From Buttiauxella selenatireducens (GTDB lineage Bacteria; Pseudomonadota; Gammaproteobacteria; Enterobacterales; Enterobacteriaceae): 64,000 nucleotides of DNA. Location: the NCBI RefSeq assembly GCF_031432975.1, contig NZ_CP133838.1:930001-994000 (forward strand). The letters run 5' to 3'. The translations under genes and the position numbers were made by a program. This document shows, piece by piece, positions 44,100 through 52,333 of the stretch. Each line of letters begins with the position of its first letter. The stretch's first letter is position 1. The notes under the pieces are model-generated. The model worked only from the letters and a program-made list of their open reading frames with translations. It searched no databases and was not told the DNA's origin.

Positions 44100-44298
44100 T
44101 CACTAATTAATTGCTGATTAGTTAATAAAGTTACACATCAGGTTGGCATATTTAAAATTTTTGGTGAATCCTGCAACTTGCTAGTAAAGGAGTTTTTTAG
44201 TTCTATAAACTCAAAGAGTTAACGCACTTTAAAAATCGAAGAAAACTGGTGAATTTTTTCTTCTAAAAAAACATGCAGATCAAAGAGTTATTTTAAGG
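44100..44298 (+). promoter_or_regulatory. Leader of CRISPR1
   Basis: Strongly AT-rich 200 bp before the first repeat. The last 60 bases (GGTGAATTTTTTCTTCTAAA ... ACATGCAGATCAAAGAG) are recognisably related to the CRISPR2 leader (GGTGGAATTTTCGTGACTGA ... AAATCATTGTAGATCAGT). This defines the left end as leader side. 43974-44100 holds only the half REP and unremarkable sequence. Confidence 0.75.
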
Positions 44299-44727
44299 GT
44301 GTTCCCTGCGCCAGCGGGGATAAACCGTGATAGTTATTCTGGTAGCGCTGCATCATGCGGTGTTCCCCGCGCCAGCGGGGATAAACCGGGCGCTACCATC
44401 ACCGCTAATACACAGATAACGTGTTCCCCGCGCTAGCGGGGATAAACCGTTTTACACGCTCAATAATGGCATATCAAAAGCGTGTTCCCCGCGCTAGCGG
44501 GGATAAACCGAATATATCGAAAAATACTATGCCGGCGTCCAGGTGTTCCCCGCGCTAGCGGGGATAAACCGGCACCAAAAATACCGGCAACGATTTCGGC
44601 GTCATGTTCCCCGCGCTAGCGGGGATAAACCGGAGCAAATCATTTGCAGTCGCAGTTTTGGCGAGTGTTCCCCGCGCAGCGGGGATAAACCGAGATAACA
44701 CAAGACTGTCGTAATAGGGGCGGTGTT
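44299..44727 (+). CRISPR. CRISPR1, type I-E array, 7 repeats plus 5-base stub
   Basis: 29-bp repeats start at 44299, 44360, 44421, 44482, 44543, 44604 and 44665 with spacers of 32 bp. Repeats 1-2 have the loop CGCCAGCG (repeat 1 also CCCTGCG), repeats 3-6 have CGCTAGCG; repeat 6 begins with A in place of G; repeat 7 lacks one loop base (28 bp). After it come 30 spacer-like bases and a stub GTGTT at 44723-44727. Degeneration at the right end confirms the leader on the left. No spacer occurs twice or is shared with CRISPR2. Confidence 0.97.
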
Positions 44728-44733
44728 GCGATG

Positions 44734-44757
44734 TAAAAAAGCCCCTCACGGGGCTTA
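44734..44757 (-). terminator. Intrinsic terminator of the toxin-antitoxin operon
   Basis: On the minus strand AAGCCCC, GTGA, GGGGCTTTTTTAC directly overlapping the toxin stop codon. It also stops transcription running towards the CRISPR1 array. Confidence 0.88.
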
Positions 44758-45039
44758 GTGACGATTCATGGTGGTATCGTAAAAATCATCATCATCGCGG
44801 CGACCAATACCGCACACAATCACGGTAACTGTTTTATCGTTTACCTCATAAACGAGGCGATAACCCACGCTTTTTAGTTTGATTTTGTAGTGGTCTTTAC
44901 CGCCGTGTAATTGAGATCCCGGTATGCGTGGCGCTTCTAAAACTTCGGCTAACTTTTTTTTAAACTGTGCTTTAACTGTGTGGCCGAGCTTTTTCCACTC
45001 TTTGAGTGCAGAGGGTTTGAACTCAAGTTCATAGCTCAT
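44755..45039 (-). CDS. RelE/StbE-family toxin
   Basis: 94-residue RelE/ParE-superfamily toxin, probable ribosome-dependent mRNA interferase. Family landmarks: MSYELEFKPSALKEWKKLG at the N-terminus, VKAQFKKKLAEVLE, YKIKLKSVGYRLVYEV (RelE core with the catalytic Lys/Arg positions) and VIVCGIGRRDDDDFYD. The ORF extends 15 codons upstream, but the ATG at 45039 reproduces the family start and overlaps the antitoxin by 11 bp. It is last in a two-gene operon lying between CRISPR1 and cas3, opposite in direction to the cas genes. Confidence 0.9.
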   Translation of the reverse strand: MSYELEFKPSALKEWKKLGHTVKAQFKKKLAEVLEAPRIPGSQLHGGKDHYKIKLKSVGYRLVYEVNDKTVTVIVCGIGRRDDDDFYDTTMNRH

Positions 45040-45277
45040 CAAGGCTAACCTTAATTCCTTTTTCATCTGCGCGTTCCTGCGCAATCCGCATTAATTCCAT
45101 ATCTTCGCGGATCTCAAGTAAAGCGGCATATTCAGCCACTGGCACACAGTAAAAAGCGGGTTCGTTACGATTTAGAATGACCACCGCGCCGCCTTCACCG
45201 GCTTGAACCGTCCCCATAGGGTCTTTTTTCAAGTCGGTAATATTTGCTGCAACCCTGCTAAGGATATTGAAAGGCAT
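45029..45277 (-). CDS. StbD-like antitoxin (Phd/YefM superfamily)
   Basis: 82-residue antitoxin. N-terminal DNA-binding Phd/YefM fold (FNILSRVAANITDLKKDPMG, AVVILNRNEPAFYCVPVAEY), acidic/helical C-terminal toxin-neutralising tail (REDMELMRIAQERADEKGIK). Best resemblance to StbD of the plasmid StbDE module. Precedes and overlaps the toxin gene, as expected for a type II pair with autorepression. Such modules are often plasmid or island passengers; here it is inside the CRISPR-Cas locus. Confidence 0.88.
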   Translation of the reverse strand: MPFNILSRVAANITDLKKDPMGTVQAGEGGAVVILNRNEPAFYCVPVAEYAALLEIREDMELMRIAQERADEKGIKVSLDEL

Positions 45278-45311
45278 AGTGTGATACCTCTATTGAAAGA
45301 GTGTTTAATAT

Positions 45312-45329
45312 AGCACCCTTAAAGGTGCT
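45312..45329. promoter_or_regulatory. Probable operator of the toxin-antitoxin operon
   Basis: Inverted repeat AGCACC-N6-GGTGCT 35 bp upstream of the antitoxin start, followed by the similar AAGTGCTTTTAAGG. Position and shape suit antitoxin autorepression. Confidence 0.55.
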
Positions 45330-45454
45330 TTATAAAGTGCTTTTAAGGTTTTTTTTCCTTTAAGATGGAAGCCATAATGCATATTATTATCGGCGAATGA
45401 ATTGATAACTTGTCCAGCCATTTCTATTTATCCGCAGCAATAAAGTTGACGGAA

Positions 45455-45483
45455 ATCTTCCCCACTTCTGCGGAAATAAACCA
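45455..45483 (+). repeat. Lone degenerate CRISPR-repeat-like sequence upstream of cas3
   Basis: Aligned without gaps, 20 of 29 bases equal the I-E repeat of this locus: TCTTCCCC at the left, GCGG in the middle, and ATAAACCA at the right, which is 7/8 of the crRNA 5' handle ATAAACCG. A short stem TTCC/GGAA is kept by shifted pairing. It is 179 bp before cas3 and on the same strand, in the 384-bp gap 45278-45661 that otherwise has only promoter-like AT-rich sequence. A TTGATA-N17-TATTTA (45402-45430, weak -10) could start transcription about 18 bp before it. An overlapping 11-bp inverted repeat TTTATCCGCAG/CTGCGGAAATAAA (45427-45480, with a 2-base bulge) offers another explanation. Confidence 0.45.
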
Positions 45484-45661
45484 ACAAATCATCATCTTAA
45501 AAGAACGTCTCTCTAGTTCTTATTGATTAATAATCTTAAATAAAAACATTCATTAGTATTTGTAACTTATTAATAAAGAATTCGATTAACCGACCGTTAT
45601 CACAAACCAATTTGTTCATTTGCGTTCTATTAGCCGCCTCATGTTTATTCGGTAATCGTTA

Positions 45662-48322
45662 ATGAATCACCCATCTGGCTATTTCTGTTATTGGGGAAAA
45701 ACACGCCGTAAAAGCGACCTTGAAGGGGCTGCTTACCATTTATTGCCCTGGCACAGCCTGGATGTTGCGGCATGTGGCTGGCAGATGGTGATGAGTAACC
45801 ACTTTCACGCGGCGGAAATTTTTGCTGAACTTGGGTTTGCTCGCGATGAGGCAGCACGCTGGTTTGCATGGGTTCTTGGTGCTCATGATCTTGGAAAATT
45901 TTCTCGAGGTTTTCAGCAGCAATGTAGCGAAATTCATCCTTTATTAGTCCCACCAGTCAGTGGAAAAAGTTATCACGGTGATCATGATTCACTGGGTTAC
46001 TGGTTGTGGAAGGATTACCTGGAACCTCGCTGGAAAGAGGATGTTTGTCATGCTGTTCCTCCCTGTGAGCAGAAAAGACTTTTCGGGTATGCACTGGAGT
46101 CTTGGTTCAGTATCGCGACGGGCCACCACGGAAAACCGCCAAAAACTGAAAATGAAGTAAAAGGATCGTTGGCTTTTACTGCAGAAGATAAAATTGCAGC
46201 GGAAACCTGGCTGGCCGATTTGTCGCAGTTGCTTGGCATCGTCGCCTTACCGGAATGCTTTGCCGACAAGGCCTGGCGGGAAAAGTTAAAACAGCAAAGT
46301 TGGTTGCTGGCTGGGTTGACTGTGTTGGCCGACTGGATGGGTTCGAACCAGGCTTATTTCCCGCTTGTGAGCGATGTTCTTCCTCTTCCCGATTACTGGC
46401 AACAAGCGCAAAGTCAGGCGCAGCAAGTATTACAGCAATTACACGTTCCCTCTGCTATCGAGCCCTTTGATTCTCACCTGGCGCTATTCCCCTTTATTGA
46501 ACATTTGACACCGCTCCAGCAAAAAGCGCTGGAGATAGATATTTCTGCACCTGGCCCGCAATTGTTGGTTCTGGAAGATGTCACCGGTGCCGGGAAAACA
46601 GAGGCTGCGCTTATTCTGGCGCACCGCCTGATGTCTGCCGGAAAGGGCGATAGCCTGTATGTTGGGCTCCCCACGATGGCGACATCAAACGCCATGTTTC
46701 GCCGCCTTTCTTTGGCTTATCGCGCTTTATTTACCCAAAACAGCACACCTTCGCTAGTTCTTGCGCATGGCGCTCGTCATATGTCTGATGCGTTTAATCA
46801 TTCATTGTGGAGTGGCGAAAACCACGGGCAGCATCAGTATGCGGCAGATGAAAGTGCGGCGAGCAGTGCTTGCAACGCGTGGTTTGCTGATTCCCGGAAA
46901 AAATCTCTGCTGGCTGAAGTCGGGGTCGGTACGCTTGATCAAGCATTAATGGCGGCGATGCCTTTTAAACATCAGTCGCTCCGGCTGCTTGGGCTTTTTG
47001 GCAAACTACTGATTTTAGATGAAGTCCATGCTTATGATAGTTACATGGTTCGCCTGCTTGAAGGGCTGCTTACCTTCCATGCTGCTCAGGGCGGTAGTGT
47101 GATAATCCTTAGCGCGACATTGCCTTATTCACTGCGTAACAAATTACTGCGGGCATTCCAGAAGGGGACGGGAGGCAAATTACCTGCCCCTGATCCAGAT
47201 GCGCAATATCCGTGGTTTTCATTACTAACAACCGAATCTCTTCATGAAAGTTTTACGCCCACGCGCCCCGACGTTGCCCGTGAGGTTGGCGTTGCATGGC
47301 TGACGCAAGCGGAACAGGCAGTTGAACTGATTGAGCAAGCTGTAAACGACGGGCAGTGCATTTGCTGGATCAGAAACACGGTGGATGAGGCGGTAGAGGT
47401 ATATCGCCAACTCAATGAACGCGGGAATATTCCGGCGGAAAATTTGTTGCTGTTCCACAGTCGCTTTGCGTTTGTTGACCGAATGAGCATCGAAACTCAG
47501 GCGCTGGACCAATTTGGCAAAGAGAGCACGGCAGCCACCCGGCGCGGCAAGGTGCTTATCGCCACGCAGGTTATTGAGCAAAGTCTCGATATCGATCTCG
47601 ACACTATGATTAGCGATCTGGCTCCGATTGATTTGCTGATTCAACGCGCTGGCCGCCTGCAACGGCATCAGCGTGGCCCGCGAATTCCTCCCGTGCTCCA
47701 TATTTTTGCGCCTGAGTGGCAGGCCGATCCTCAACCTGACTGGTTAAAAGAATCCATTCCAGGGACGAGTTTTGTCTATGGCGATCATGCTTGCCTGTGG
47801 CGGACGCAGCACATCTTGCGGGTAAAGGGGGGAATTCGAATGCCGGAAGATGCCCGTGAGTTAGTCGAAACGGTGTATACGGGATTGATTGCTGCACCAA
47901 CTGGTTTGCAGCGGGCGAGTAACGACACCTATGGCAAAAATCTCAGTGCCAGTGGGGCAGCGGCTCAAACGCTGCTTCGACGCGATAATGGCTACGAGCG
48001 GGCTGCCAGTGATTATCCCTGGGATGATGTAGAGCTAACGACTCGTTTGAGTGAAGACACTACCGATCTCTATCTGGCCTGGCAAGACGGTGAACCCTAT
48101 GCCGAGGGCGAGGCTTATGCCTGGGAGCAAAGCCGGGTGTCTGTTCGTGACTCACTATGGAGAAAAATGGCGGCCAATATCCCGCATCTGGAGGGCGATG
48201 CCCTGGAGCAGCTGCGGCTAAAAATTCGCAATCCGGGGGCGCAGGTGGCGCTGCTGGAGAGAGGAAAGGTGTCAGAGTTTTATAGTAACGAATCAGGTCT
48301 GCTGAATGATGCAGATAAATAA
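45662..48322 (+). CDS. cas3: Cas3, type I-E nuclease-helicase
   Basis: 886-residue effector recruited by Cascade to nick, unwind and degrade target DNA. N-terminal HD nuclease: H31 region (LLPWHSLDV), GAHDLGKFS (H75, D76) and ATGHHGKPP. SF2 helicase: Walker A VTGAGKTEAALIL, DEVH box in LILDEVHAYDS, SATLP (motif III), ATQVIEQSLDIDLD (motif V) and IQRAGRLQRHQR (motif VI). All motors look intact. No clear ribosome site before the ATG, hinting at low translation. casA follows after 27 bp, so cas3 is the first gene of one operon. K-12 differs, having cas3 separated from casA by a long regulatory gap. Confidence 0.96.
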   Translation: MNHPSGYFCYWGKTRRKSDLEGAAYHLLPWHSLDVAACGWQMVMSNHFHAAEIFAELGFARDEAARWFAWVLGAHDLGKFSRGFQQQCSEIHPLLVPPVSGKSYHGDHDSLGYWLWKDYLEPRWKEDVCHAVPPCEQKRLFGYALESWFSIATGHHGKPPKTENEVKGSLAFTAEDKIAAETWLADLSQLLGIVALPECFADKAWREKLKQQSWLLAGLTVLADWMGSNQAYFPLVSDVLPLPDYWQQAQSQAQQVLQQLHVPSAIEPFDSHLALFPFIEHLTPLQQKALEIDISAPGPQLLVLEDVTGAGKTEAALILAHRLMSAGKGDSLYVGLPTMATSNAMFRRLSLAYRALFTQNSTPSLVLAHGARHMSDAFNHSLWSGENHGQHQYAADESAASSACNAWFADSRKKSLLAEVGVGTLDQALMAAMPFKHQSLRLLGLFGKLLILDEVHAYDSYMVRLLEGLLTFHAAQGGSVIILSATLPYSLRNKLLRAFQKGTGGKLPAPDPDAQYPWFSLLTTESLHESFTPTRPDVAREVGVAWLTQAEQAVELIEQAVNDGQCICWIRNTVDEAVEVYRQLNERGNIPAENLLLFHSRFAFVDRMSIETQALDQFGKESTAATRRGKVLIATQVIEQSLDIDLDTMISDLAPIDLLIQRAGRLQRHQRGPRIPPVLHIFAPEWQADPQPDWLKESIPGTSFVYGDHACLWRTQHILRVKGGIRMPEDARELVETVYTGLIAAPTGLQRASNDTYGKNLSASGAAAQTLLRRDNGYERAASDYPWDDVELTTRLSEDTTDLYLAWQDGEPYAEGEAYAWEQSRVSVRDSLWRKMAANIPHLEGDALEQLRLKIRNPGAQVALLERGKVSEFYSNESGLLNDADK

Positions 48323-48349
48323 AAGGGAGTTTTATGCAGGAGAAAACAC

Positions 48350-49912
48350 ATGTTTTCACTGATCGCTGATCCCTGGCTACCCGCTATCGACCGTAGCGGG
48401 CAGCACAGGAAAATATCACCACGGCAGATTTTCGATAACGATATTGTTGAGCTGGCCTGGCCGCGTGCAGATTTCCAGGGGGCCGCTTATCAGTTGCTGA
48501 TTGGCCTGATGCAGACCACGATCCCACCGCGGGATAAACAAGAGTGGGATGATATCTGGGACGACGGCATTGAGCCGACATGCTGGCATGAGGCGCTGGA
48601 AGGGGTTGCAGAAGCCTTCAATTTTGGCCCGCAGAAACCTGCATTTTTGCAGGATTTCGACACGTTACCCGTTGAGTCCTCGTCGATATCCGGCCTGCTG
48701 GTCGACGCGCCTGGCGGCAATACGCTGAAGCTCAATAAAGATCACTTTGTTAAACGAAGTCTTTACCAGCAATTTTGCCCGCACTGTGCCGCGATGGCGT
48801 TGTATACCGTGCAGACCAATTCCCCTGCTGCTGGGGCTGGATTTCGCACCAGTATGCGTGGCGGCGGGCCAATGACCACGCTGCTGATGCCGCGGCAAAA
48901 AGACGCCGCGCTGTGGCGGAAAATTTGGCTAAATGTGATGCCTACGCGTGACGAATGGCAAAAAGAACAATTACCCCTGATTTTCCCCTGGCTGGCAGCG
49001 ACTCGCAGCAGCGAAACCCCGAAAAACATTGTCACGCCAGAAAACTCCCACGCACTTCAAGCTTACTGGGGAATGCCACGCCGTCTGGAGATTGATTTCA
49101 GCCAAACGCAGCCGGGTGAGTGTGATTTATGTGGAGAAATGCACGAAAGCTTGCTGACCAAAATCCGCAGTAAAAACTACGGCGTGCAGTACGACTCATG
49201 GACCCACCCTCTCTCACCTTATCGCCGGGCAGCAAAAGACATCGCAGCGCCGATGATCCCGTTAAAAGGGCAGCCTGGCGGGCTGGCTTATAAAGACTGG
49301 CTCGGGCTGGTGGTTGAGTCGGAAGAGAAGCTCAACTGCACGTTTCCCGCCAAAGTGGTTCGTATGAATACGGTGCCAAAACTGACTCACCTCTGGTGTT
49401 TCGGCTATGACATGGATAACGCCAAAGCACGCTGCTGGTATGAACATCACCTGGCGTTGTCCACGTTGCCAAAAGAGCATCAGGCAGAGCTAAAAGATCT
49501 GTTGCAACTGGCCGTTGAGCTTGCAACCGGTACTCTACCTTTATTGCGTTATGCGCTAAAAGAAGCCTGGTTTGAAACCCCAAAAGAGGCGAAAGGTGAC
49601 TTTGGCTTCATTGATACCGCTTTCTGGCAGCAAACCGAAGCTGATTTCAGCGCGTTGTGGAAATCCCTTAACCAATATCCATCAGCCACACAGCCTGAAG
49701 CGCGTGAGGCTTTGCGCCTCTGGCACACATCGCTACGGGATTATCTGTTCCAGGCATTCGATGAGCGCGCTTTTACTAACCCAGATGACGTTGCAGACCT
49801 CACGCGTATTCTGCGCGCCAGATTAAATCTCAATAAAAATTTCAATAAACAGAAATGTTTAAAAGTGTTGTTGCAGCAAACGCATGAATGCGAGGAGAAA
49901 CAGGATGTTTGA
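48350..49912 (+). CDS. casA: CasA (Cse1/Cas8e), Cascade large subunit
   Basis: 520-residue subunit recognising the PAM and recruiting Cas3. The start MFSLIADPWLPAIDR follows AGGAGAAAACAC. Typical blocks: AYQLLIGLMQTTIPP, FLQDFDTLP, and the four-cysteine arrangement CPHCAAM ... CDLCGEM of a zinc site. Overlaps casB by 8 bp. Sequence is diverged from the K-12 protein, as usual for this fast-evolving subunit, but length fits. Confidence 0.93.
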   Translation: MFSLIADPWLPAIDRSGQHRKISPRQIFDNDIVELAWPRADFQGAAYQLLIGLMQTTIPPRDKQEWDDIWDDGIEPTCWHEALEGVAEAFNFGPQKPAFLQDFDTLPVESSSISGLLVDAPGGNTLKLNKDHFVKRSLYQQFCPHCAAMALYTVQTNSPAAGAGFRTSMRGGGPMTTLLMPRQKDAALWRKIWLNVMPTRDEWQKEQLPLIFPWLAATRSSETPKNIVTPENSHALQAYWGMPRRLEIDFSQTQPGECDLCGEMHESLLTKIRSKNYGVQYDSWTHPLSPYRRAAKDIAAPMIPLKGQPGGLAYKDWLGLVVESEEKLNCTFPAKVVRMNTVPKLTHLWCFGYDMDNAKARCWYEHHLALSTLPKEHQAELKDLLQLAVELATGTLPLLRYALKEAWFETPKEAKGDFGFIDTAFWQQTEADFSALWKSLNQYPSATQPEAREALRLWHTSLRDYLFQAFDERAFTNPDDVADLTRILRARLNLNKNFNKQKCLKVLLQQTHECEEKQDV

Positions 49913-50504
49913 AGTTGATACCGCAAAACCGGTGATACTCACCGATCCGGCTGCTGCAAAAGTGCTGCGCCAGTGGTTTGATTTTTTGCAGGAACGCAAT
50001 AACCAGCGTCAGGGGGTGGCGACGAATGGCCGAGCCTGGCGTGCTGAATTACGCCGCAGTGCTCAACCTTTCGGAGCACTAACCACCACTGCATTTTTTC
50101 AACTAAACCAGTCGCTTTCCACCACAACGCGCTTACGGCAGAGCGATACCTTCGCGCTGGCAATTGTGGCTTATGTTGTCTCTCATGTACGAAATGATGA
50201 TCCAAAGACCAGTTTTGCACGTCAGCTTGGCGAAAAAATCAATGGATCGAATCCTTGCCTGTCTCGCTTGCGTTTTGATCGCCTGTTAGCTGTAAGAACC
50301 CCAACTGAGTTATGCAGCCAGCTCACGCGGGCCGTGAAATTGCGGGGTGATAAGGGCGTCAATATCGTTTCATTAGCCGACGGCATTATCCTCTGGATGC
50401 GTGAATGGCAGGAGAGGGAAGAAAACCGGCCAGCCGACAACAATCCGTTTAAGCGTTTCAGTGTGCGCTGGGCCAGTGAATATCTGCTGGCGACCGAAAA
50501 ATAA
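49905..50504 (+). CDS. casB: CasB (Cse2), Cascade small subunit
   Basis: 199 residues, all-helical Cse2 present twice in Cascade, stabilising crRNA and non-target strand. Conserved features: WRAELRRSAQ near residue 45, LSRLRFDRLLAVRT and KGVNIVSLADGIILW. Start at 49905 follows GCGAGGAGAAACAGG; the ORF opens seven codons earlier inside casA. Confidence 0.92.
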   Translation: MFEVDTAKPVILTDPAAAKVLRQWFDFLQERNNQRQGVATNGRAWRAELRRSAQPFGALTTTAFFQLNQSLSTTTRLRQSDTFALAIVAYVVSHVRNDDPKTSFARQLGEKINGSNPCLSRLRFDRLLAVRTPTELCSQLTRAVKLRGDKGVNIVSLADGIILWMREWQEREENRPADNNPFKRFSVRWASEYLLATEK

Positions 50505-50530
50505 TCTTTTAAATTAATGGAATAATTATT

Positions 50531-51589
50531 ATGACGACGTTTATTCAGCTTCACATTCTTACCGCTTATGCTCCGTCTAATTTGAACCGTGACGATACCG
50601 GTCGCCCGAAAACCGCCATTATGGGTGGCGTTGAGCGCCTGCGTGTTTCATCGCAAAGCCTGAAACGAGCCTGGCGTACTTCCGAAGTTTTTGAAGGTGC
50701 ATTAAGTGGCCATATTGGTACCCGTACTCGTCGCCTCGGAAGAGAGATATTTATTAAGCTCGATAATGCGGGCTTGGGAAAAATTGCCGAATATTCAGCA
50801 ATGGCGATTGCTAAACAATTTGGTGCAGCGAAGAAAGACGAGAAAAACGCGAAAGATCTTCATGCCAAGTACGATATTGAACAGCTCGTTCATATCAGCC
50901 CAGAAGAGCATCAGGCGATTGAAGACCTGACCGCAGTGCTCATTGACCAAAAGCGTGAACCGAACGAAGAAGAATTAAAACTACTGCGTGCAAACGCACA
51001 AGCGGTGGATATTGCTCTGTTTGGCCGCATGCTGGCCTCGTCGCCTGGATTCAATGTGGAAGCCGCCTGCCAGGTGGCACATGCGCTGGGGGTAAGTGCC
51101 GTCACAGTTGAAGAGGATTTCTTTACTGCTGTTGATGATCTAAATGGAAAAGAAGATTCAGGTTCAGCTCACATGGGGGAGCAAGGCTTCGCCTCGGCAC
51201 TTTTCTACAGCTACATCTGCATTAGCCGCGACTTGTTGCTGGAAAATCTGGGGGGTAACGAAGAACTGGTTCAACGTACTCTACGTGCACTGACTGAAAC
51301 CGCGTTAACTGTTTCTCCGGGTGGTAAACAAAACAGTTTTGCTTCTCGCGCCTGGGCTTCTTATGTGATGGCTGAAAAGGGCGCGCAGCAACCGCGGGCG
51401 CTATCGGTCGCATTCTTCAGCCCGGTACGTGGCGAAGATCAGCAGACTCAAGCCATTACACGCTTGCAACAGCAGCAACAGAAATTCACTCGCGCTTATG
51501 GGCTGCAGGCCAACGAACATCGCTATGAAATGAATGTGGAATCGGGCGACGGCACCCTTCAGGAACTGCTGAACTTTGTCAGCCAGTAA
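50531..51589 (+). CDS. casC: CasC (Cas7/Cse4), Cascade backbone subunit
   Basis: 352-residue RRM-fold subunit forming the six-copy backbone on crRNA. Family blocks: FIQLHILTAYAPSNLNRDDTGRPKTA at the N-terminus (given here only as its outline), RLRVSSQSLKRAWR, IALFGRMLASSPGFNVEAACQVAHAL and KQNSFASRAWASYVM. Ribosome site TGGAATAATT is modest. casD follows after a short GGAG-containing gap. Confidence 0.94.
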   Translation: MTTFIQLHILTAYAPSNLNRDDTGRPKTAIMGGVERLRVSSQSLKRAWRTSEVFEGALSGHIGTRTRRLGREIFIKLDNAGLGKIAEYSAMAIAKQFGAAKKDEKNAKDLHAKYDIEQLVHISPEEHQAIEDLTAVLIDQKREPNEEELKLLRANAQAVDIALFGRMLASSPGFNVEAACQVAHALGVSAVTVEEDFFTAVDDLNGKEDSGSAHMGEQGFASALFYSYICISRDLLLENLGGNEELVQRTLRALTETALTVSPGGKQNSFASRAWASYVMAEKGAQQPRALSVAFFSPVRGEDQQTQAITRLQQQQQKFTRAYGLQANEHRYEMNVESGDGTLQELLNFVSQ

Positions 51590-51598
51590 GGAGTGATG

Positions 51599-52333
51599 AT
51601 GTCCCGATATCTGATCTTCCAACTCTATGCACCGCTTGTTTCCTGGGGGGAGGCCGCTGTGGGCGAAGTTCGCCACACCTCGACGGTCCCCAGCCGTTCT
51701 GCTTTGCTTGGCTTGCTGGCGGCGGCGTTAGGCATTAAGCGGGAAGACGAACAGCAAATTCAGTCTTTTAATCAGCATTATCAATTTGCTATCAGGCCGC
51801 TTTCATCACGCGAGCAGTGGCTGCGTGATTACCACACGGTTCAGGTGCCGAAAGAGAATCGCAAGCGTCGTTACTACACGCGCCGCGATGAACTGATTCT
51901 TTCATCGGAAGAGCCCGGAACCATGCTGACTTCACGTGAGTACCGTTGTGATGCCTGTTATCACATCGCGGTACGGGAAACACCCGATGCACCTTTTGCA
52001 CTTGAGGCGTTAGCTGCGGCGTTACGGATGCCCGTTTTTCCCCTTTATCTGGGGCGAAAATCCTGCCCGCCTGCTTTGCCATTAAACCCGCAGATTATCG
52101 AGGGAACGCTGGCGGAGGTGTTCCATAAAGCTTATGGCGACAGCAGCTACGGTTTTCATTGTGAAGAACTGGCAGCGATTAGCTCAGCGCAGTTATTTTG
52201 CGTCTGGGAAGGTGAACATGAAGGTGTATCTGAATTCGCCACTCAGCAACGTAGCGATCAACCCCTCAGCCGGGCTCGCTGGCAATTTACTACCCGCGTT
52301 CAGCATTCGGGCAATCTCACGGAGGAGTGCTGA
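51599..52333 (+). CDS. casD: CasD (Cas5e), Cascade subunit binding the crRNA 5' handle
   Basis: 244 residues. N-terminal SRYLIFQLYAPLVSWGEAAVG with TSTVPSRSALLGLLAAALGI is the Cas5e pattern. Contains LTSREYRCDACYHIAV and a glycine-rich end region. Candidate starts GTG 51593, ATG 51596 and ATG 51599; the last has proper spacing to AAGGAG (51588-51593). Stop overlaps casE by one base. Confidence 0.92.
   Translation: MSRYLIFQLYAPLVSWGEAAVGEVRHTSTVPSRSALLGLLAAALGIKREDEQQIQSFNQHYQFAIRPLSSREQWLRDYHTVQVPKENRKRRYYTRRDELILSSEEPGTMLTSREYRCDACYHIAVRETPDAPFALEALAAALRMPVFPLYLGRKSCPPALPLNPQIIEGTLAEVFHKAYGDSSYGFHCEELAAISSAQLFCVWEGEHEGVSEFATQQRSDQPLSRARWQFTTRVQHSGNLTEEC

Noticed and set aside
44341-44397. 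GGTAGCGC in CRISPR1 spacer 1 is the reverse complement of GCGCTACC in spacer 2
   Set aside because: Only 8 bp; easily chance and without a functional reading.
45516-45547. A second degenerate repeat after the orphan repeat (ATAAAAAC at 45540)
   Set aside because: Only the handle-like A-rich octamer matches; the stem and 5' half do not, so I do not count it as a repeat.
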